A stretch of 64,000 nt of DNA. Origin: Cornus controversa. Lineage: Eukaryota > Streptophyta > Magnoliopsida > Cornales > Cornaceae. The stretch lies in assembly GCA_026545225.1 (NCBI GenBank), contig CM048847.1:11960501-12024500 (forward strand), written 5' to 3'. Shown piece after piece: positions 59,285-64,000 of this stretch (position 1 is the first letter of the stretch; every line of letters starts with the position of its first letter). The position numbers and the translations under genes were made by a program. The notes under the pieces were generated by a model. It did no database searches. It had not been told where the DNA came from and saw nothing but the letters and a program-made list of their open reading frames with translations.

Positions 59285-59483
59285 TGCAGGTGCATCAATC
59301 TGGGCATTTCGATGCATCGAAATGTCCATTTTGATGCATTGATCGAAATGAAGGGTTCTGCAGGATTTTGGAATGTCAAAAGTCCTGAGAGTGTGTTTTG
59401 GTCGATACATGATTGATCTTTGTGAGATGCATCGAAATCACCATTTCGATCCATCGAACTCATCACTTCGATGCATCGAAGTG
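59285..59483. repeat. Two perfect 20-bp palindromes and related motifs
   Basis: 59305-59324 and 59464-59483 are each perfect 20-bp palindromes centred on TCGATGCATCGA. Three imperfect copies lie between. The same core is found in the gypsy element (17148, 21251). Confidence 0.95.
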
Positions 59484-59519
59484 CATGGATTCTAGATTCT
59501 TACTAAAGGGGTGTTTGAG

Positions 59520-59806
59520 GGGCCCATTGAGGTTAGTACGGTCTGCAGTACACGTATATACGTGTACATTTAAAAAGTAAATTTCCGCGGGACATGAGTG
59601 ATAGGACAAGTTCGTTAGGGTTAACGGACGGGTTCACCACAGGTTTTTGAAACTCGGAATCGGGGTGTGATAGAATGGTATCAAACCTTGATATCAACGT
59701 GAGATTGGTGTCGGAATGGTTCACGGGGTTAAGTGAACGGGTTCACACTCGAAAATCCAGGGTCGGTCCTGGGGAGTCCCGTCGGTTCGGGTTTCGGGGC
59801 ATGACA
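59520..59806 (+). mobile_element. Chromovirus-like LTR end and PBS remnant
   Basis: 'atcggggtgtgata' is followed by 'tggtatcaaacc' (near 59674), a worn primer-binding site. A second LTR-end-like 'ttcggggcatgacac' lies at 59793-59807. No ORF. Confidence 0.4.
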
Positions 59807-59881
59807 CCTTGTGTATAACTTCTCTTAGAAGCCTTGTGTATAGCTTCCTTTAGAAGCCTTGTGTATAGCTTCCTTTAGAAG
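59807..59881 (+). repeat. 25-bp tandem repeat, three copies
   Basis: Units start at 59807, 59832 and 59857, reading 'ccttgtgtatagcttccttt' plus 'agaag'. The last two are identical; a partial fourth follows. Confidence 0.95.
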
Positions 59882-59889
59882 CCTTGTAA

Positions 59890-62327
59890 TATTTTATCGA
59901 TATGTTCTAACTTGATTTAAGAAAAGGAAAGAGCTAGAATAAGGAAAAGATGAGAGATTAAGACACAGTTAGAGAAAGAAAGAAAGAAAAGAGAAAAAGA
60001 GAAAACAGGAGGGTTTTCGGCCAGAAGAGAGAGAGAGAGAGAGAGAGAGAGATGTTGGTTTTCAGCCAGAAGAAGAAGAAAAGGAAGAGAAAATGGGCAA
60101 TCGAGAAAAAAAAAAAAGAATTGGAAGTATTGAAGAATTTCAAGCAAGTTGATTCTTGCCCTTATACTTCTTTATAAATATATATATATGGACAATTATG
60201 TTTTTAATTGGTGGAAAATTCTGATTTGAAATCAATTTAAGAGTCGGTTTTTAACTAAAATTTCTGGATTAAGCATTGTTATGGTAATAGATTACGTGGA
60301 TCTTGAGAGTTAGGAGTTACATGTTATGTTGGGCTAGTTTTGGGGGCTTTGTGTAGCTATAGGTATGTAATTTGATTTTATATATTATAGTTACATTATA
60401 TATATTTATGCCAATGTTGTAGCTATCATATTGTGTGGGTTAACAAATTGTGATTTTAATTAAACTTGTGTATATGTGATCATATCATTGGAAATCTGAG
60501 TGTTAGAATTAATGCTTTCTTTGTAATTTTAGTATGAGAGTGATTTAAAGGTTAGGTTTAATCCATATACTAGTGTCTACTTGTGTGCGTGTCTATAAAA
60601 AAAAAATATAGAGAGTTATATATTTTTTTCTTTTTTTACTGGATATTATTGTGGACATAAGATAGGAATTGCTTTATATATATATATAATATTAAAAATA
60701 AACCCACAATCATGTGCCATGTATGATATAACCTTAGATTGGTTGTTGATTAGTCTTTTTTTTAGCATGAAGTTTGGTGTATTGTTCAGTATGATTAAAT
60801 TAGAAAGATCCATTATTATATATGCATGCATGTGCAATTATACAAACTCATATTACTTTGTATCTCATGTGTAAGTAGATCTAATATGATTTTGGGTTTA
60901 ATTTATGTTGGACTGAAATAAGTTTTAATTTGTTTAAATAACAAAGCATGGAACTTCATGAGAACCTTAAGATAAATGCTCTGCTTTCACATGTTGGTTG
61001 TATTCATGGTACTGAGTGTATGTGTTGATGTTTATATCAAAGTCAACTTGATTTTAAGTTAGTTATCTGGTTCATGGCTCATGTTGAATTAACTATGCAA
61101 GATTATTGGATTATTGAGGCTTTTTATGCATGTGCTTGATAATTAAACACTCCTCACTTGTTTGATATGCTTTGTATATGTCCATGGCTGAGATATGGTT
61201 TTGGGTCACCTTAGATGGGTAAAGGTAGAAACAATGAGGTTGCTAATTGATTTAAAATTAGGGAAAATTTGGGGAAAAATACCTTTAAATGCTCTAAAAA
61301 TTATGAAAATTCTAGAGTGGTAGATCTCGGAATTATAAATTTAATTATGCTAAAATAATTAATTTTAGAAAGATTTAAGTGGTGAATCCTGAATTGATAA
61401 ATTAATGTGATTATTGATCACAATAAAGGATGATTTGACTTATTAAATGTTAAAAGCATTTGGTAAATCTTTAAAGCTTGAAATTATATAAATGAGATAA
61501 AATTATAAAAGATGAAAAGCTTGGTCTAAATTGGAGAGGTAGTCTGGGACTAACTCTTTTGAGAATTTCGTTGGTATGGTCAAGGACCTACCTATTGGGA
61601 GTGCAATACCCTTTTGTTATGGTCATTTGGCAAAACGTGTCCTTGTTGTGTGGATATGGTCTAGGACCATCTGGGTAAGTAGTCGTACAAGCTCAGCCAC
61701 ATGTACAATCTTCGATAGTCCGAGACTATACGATGCGCACCACTTGTTGGCTAAGCATGCCATTTATTTGAGGGGAGCCTGGGGCTCATGTGAGATAAAT
61801 ATTGTTTAAGTTAATCTAGACGATTAGCTTAATAAGGAATTCTTTGATAATATAGTTCTTATGTGAAAGATATTGTGGATATGATGATTAACTAGAGTTT
61901 AATTATCATAAGAAATTGTGAATCTAAACAAAAGATTGTTGTATTAGTTCTTATATATAGGAATACAAGGCAAGGTCAATTTGCTGAGCAATGATAGTGT
62001 TCAACGATTCTCTTACTGAGCTTGTGAGCTCACCCCAATTTATTTTATAGTACCCAATAATGGAAGCGCGGTATAGAGAGATGGAGACCATCTACATGTA
62101 AACTCTTTTGGCTGGTATTATTTTGTTGTATATAGTCAATACCACGATGTGGTATATAGCTTTGATGTAAAAAATGTTTTTGTATAGATGATCTAGATGA
62201 TTATCTTTTGTTATAGTAATATAAATATTGGAAGTATTGATGCTATGATAGATGTTGTTTTTCAAGTCTAGCACCAAATTCAAGTACTGGATGAGAGTTT
62301 CTGGTATTTAAATTTGGGGGCGTGACA
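59890..62327 (+). mobile_element. Chromovirus-type (Tekay/Del-like) LTR region
   Basis: The region ends at ggggcgtgaca (62317-62327), a standard LTR end, and contains 'ttactgagcttgtgagctca' (62013-62032), a common motif of these LTRs. GA-rich leader-like sequence lies at 59940-60160. The left boundary is not fixed and no gag or pol follows. Confidence 0.45.
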
Positions 62328-62679
62328 ACTGGTGTTTTCTCGAGCAAATCCTAGCCCTCCAAAGTGGGTTTTGAGGTTGGGTGAGCAAGGACTATTGGAT
62401 TAGATCGATCTAGACCATTCAAAATAAAGTAATAATTCTCTTAAATAATTTTTCAGAAATTTTTGCGAAATTATTAGCGGAATTGCCTGCCACGTGGCAT
62501 GTGTTTCTTGTTCTAACTTTCAGGGCTTCATTGAGGGGTCAAATGAACTCAAATTTGGGCCTGTAAGCTATCATTGGAAAGCTTATGAAGTCTACTTTCC
62601 ATCCATATAAATATCACCTCAAAATTCTATGTGAGGAAAGAGTTATGGCCAAAACAAGCCTGATATGTCCAAACTGGGC

Positions 62680-63440
62680 TGAATGTAGTACCGCCTGTTT
62701 TAGGGGTTCACCTCTTGAAAGGATTTCATCCTTGTAACCGAAGTTTTTTAGACCTCCTAAACGCAATGGTGAGGTTCCTTTGTCAATTTGACAATTGGAT
62801 CATTGGTCAACCTGAAGGGTTGACCTGTTTAACTTTGTTTTAGGGTTTTGGTCAACAGGATGTTCGAAGTGGAAATGTGTCAATATTACAGAGTATCTTC
62901 AGATTTTTGGACCTTAGGATCATGGTGGAGTGGTTCGTTCGTTGATTTGACGAACAATTTATGGGTCAAACTTTTGGGTTGACCAATATAACCTTGATTT
63001 AGGGTTTTGGTCAACGAGATTTCTGGATTAGAAATGTGTCAATATTATAGTGTATCCTATGGGTTTTGGATCCTAGGAGTATTGTGGTGAGGTCCGTTCA
63101 TTGATTCGATGAACGGTTTGTCAGTCAAAATTTTAAGTTAACTAGTTTAACCTTTTCGCGTTTGGAGTGAAATTAGGTGATTGGGAAGACTCACAATCCC
63201 CGTGAGTAGTCGTTTCTGGGATTTTTGGTGTCTTTGAAAACAATGGAAAATTCCTTTTACCATTTGGACAAACAGTTTGAGAACTGACTTTTTGAAATAT
63301 CCATTTTACCCTTTTTTGGGGTTTCAGCAAATTTTGAATGTCCGAGAAGGTCTGTGATCTCTATAGGTACAATTTTCTAGGGTTTTGGGACCTAATGGAT
63401 GTATTGGTGAAGTTTTTTTATCGATTTGGTGGTCCGAGTG
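62680..63440 (+). repeat. 159-bp tandem repeat, two units and a worn third
   Basis: gggttttgg starts at 62843 and 63002 (159 bp). Each unit also carries 'aaatgtgtcaatatta', 'cgttgatt.gacgaac' and 'tttgggttgacc'-like blocks. A weaker third unit is visible around 63375-63440. Confidence 0.8.
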
Positions 63441-64000
63441 ACAATTTCCCTTTTTGGGTTGCCTTTGTAGGCTCTTCTCGATTTATGTTCAAGGAGTGGG
63501 ACCTTGAATCCTATGTGTACGGGATCGAATTTTGGTGTGGAAATGGGAGGTCAAAAATGGAGTGTCTACAAGCTAGTCACCAACCAAGACCAAATTTAAA
63601 ATCTTCCTTCAAAGCATCATCAAACCTTTCAAAGTCAGCACTAACAAATGAATCTTTTATTTGGGATGTATATGAATATATGCAATATATATATATATAT
63701 CTATATATATAGTAGAGTGTGAATTAGCAATAGAGGCATTCACCTGTTGTCTTAGGTTAAACGACACTATTTAGATTTATTTTCTTACTGAAACTCTTTA
63801 AACCGTAGATCCAAAAAAAAAAATGTCACTCTTATATAAATTCAACTTACAATAATGTAGAAAACTTTTAACTTGGAGGATCCTAATCTGTATAACTTTA
63901 CCCTTAGGTAAAAAATAATTGCCAAGTGACAATAGGCGACTCATGAGTTACATAACTACTAGTTTTACATTGATGGAGAGACAGTGAAAGAACTAAGACC
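63441..64000. other. No gene recognised at window end
   Basis: AT-rich with a short (AT)n at 63686-63712. The open frame at 63338-63712 has no recognisable domain and overlaps repeat sequence. Confidence 0.5.

Overview
This is plant nuclear DNA, most likely from a eudicot angiosperm. It is AT-rich, its genes are split by GT-AG introns, and it is packed with plant transposable elements: Ty1/copia, Ty3/gypsy Athila-like, chromovirus-like LTRs, TRIM, hAT, PIF/Harbinger MITE, CACTA, L1 and RTE LINEs, and tRNA-derived SINEs. The species cannot be told from the sequence. No rRNA, tRNA gene, CRISPR or prokaryotic operon was seen. All exon coordinates, element ends and identities below were read by hand.

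Layout. 1-1.6 kb: last four exons of a multi-pass membrane protein gene whose 5' part lies outside the window. 1.6-5.4 kb: small remnants (L1 LINE, SINE, copia LTR). 5.4-6.75 kb: an LTR with a second copy near 58 kb. 6.8-12.4 kb: decayed minus-strand copia element. 12.4-22.4 kb: decayed plus-strand Athila-like gypsy element with a complete TRIM nested inside. 22.5-25.5 kb: LTR fragments and AT-rich tandem duplications. 25.6-29.2 kb: a complete eight-exon paralogue of the first gene (301 aa), with a MITE just upstream of its TATA box. 31.9-37.2 kb: a CACTA terminus followed by broken pieces of a receptor-like kinase and a lipoxygenase. 37.4-42.5 kb: a broken transposon-domain gene separated by an LTR-like block and then a TRIM solo LTR. 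42.9-43.6 kb: an 88-bp tandem array. 44.3-45.7 kb: two non-autonomous hAT elements with perfect 8-bp target duplications. 47.2-54.5 kb: a complete seven-exon RING/C2H2 gene of the ZNF598/HEL2 family (907 aa). 55.0-55.4 kb: a minisatellite. 57.3-57.7 kb: pseudogenised N-terminus of a PDR-type ABC transporter. 57.8-63.4 kb: LTR remnants, palindromes and tandem repeats.

Only three loci look like functional host genes: the two membrane-protein paralogues and the HEL2-like ligase. They do not form a pathway. The ligase is expected to act in the ubiquitin response to collided ribosomes. The most notable points are two GC-AG introns and a 99-bp in-frame triplication in the HEL2-like gene, the paralogue pair separated by nested retroelements, the TRIM family in three states, and a family of 14-20 bp perfect palindromes tied to one retroelement family. 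I found no clearly new multi-gene system.
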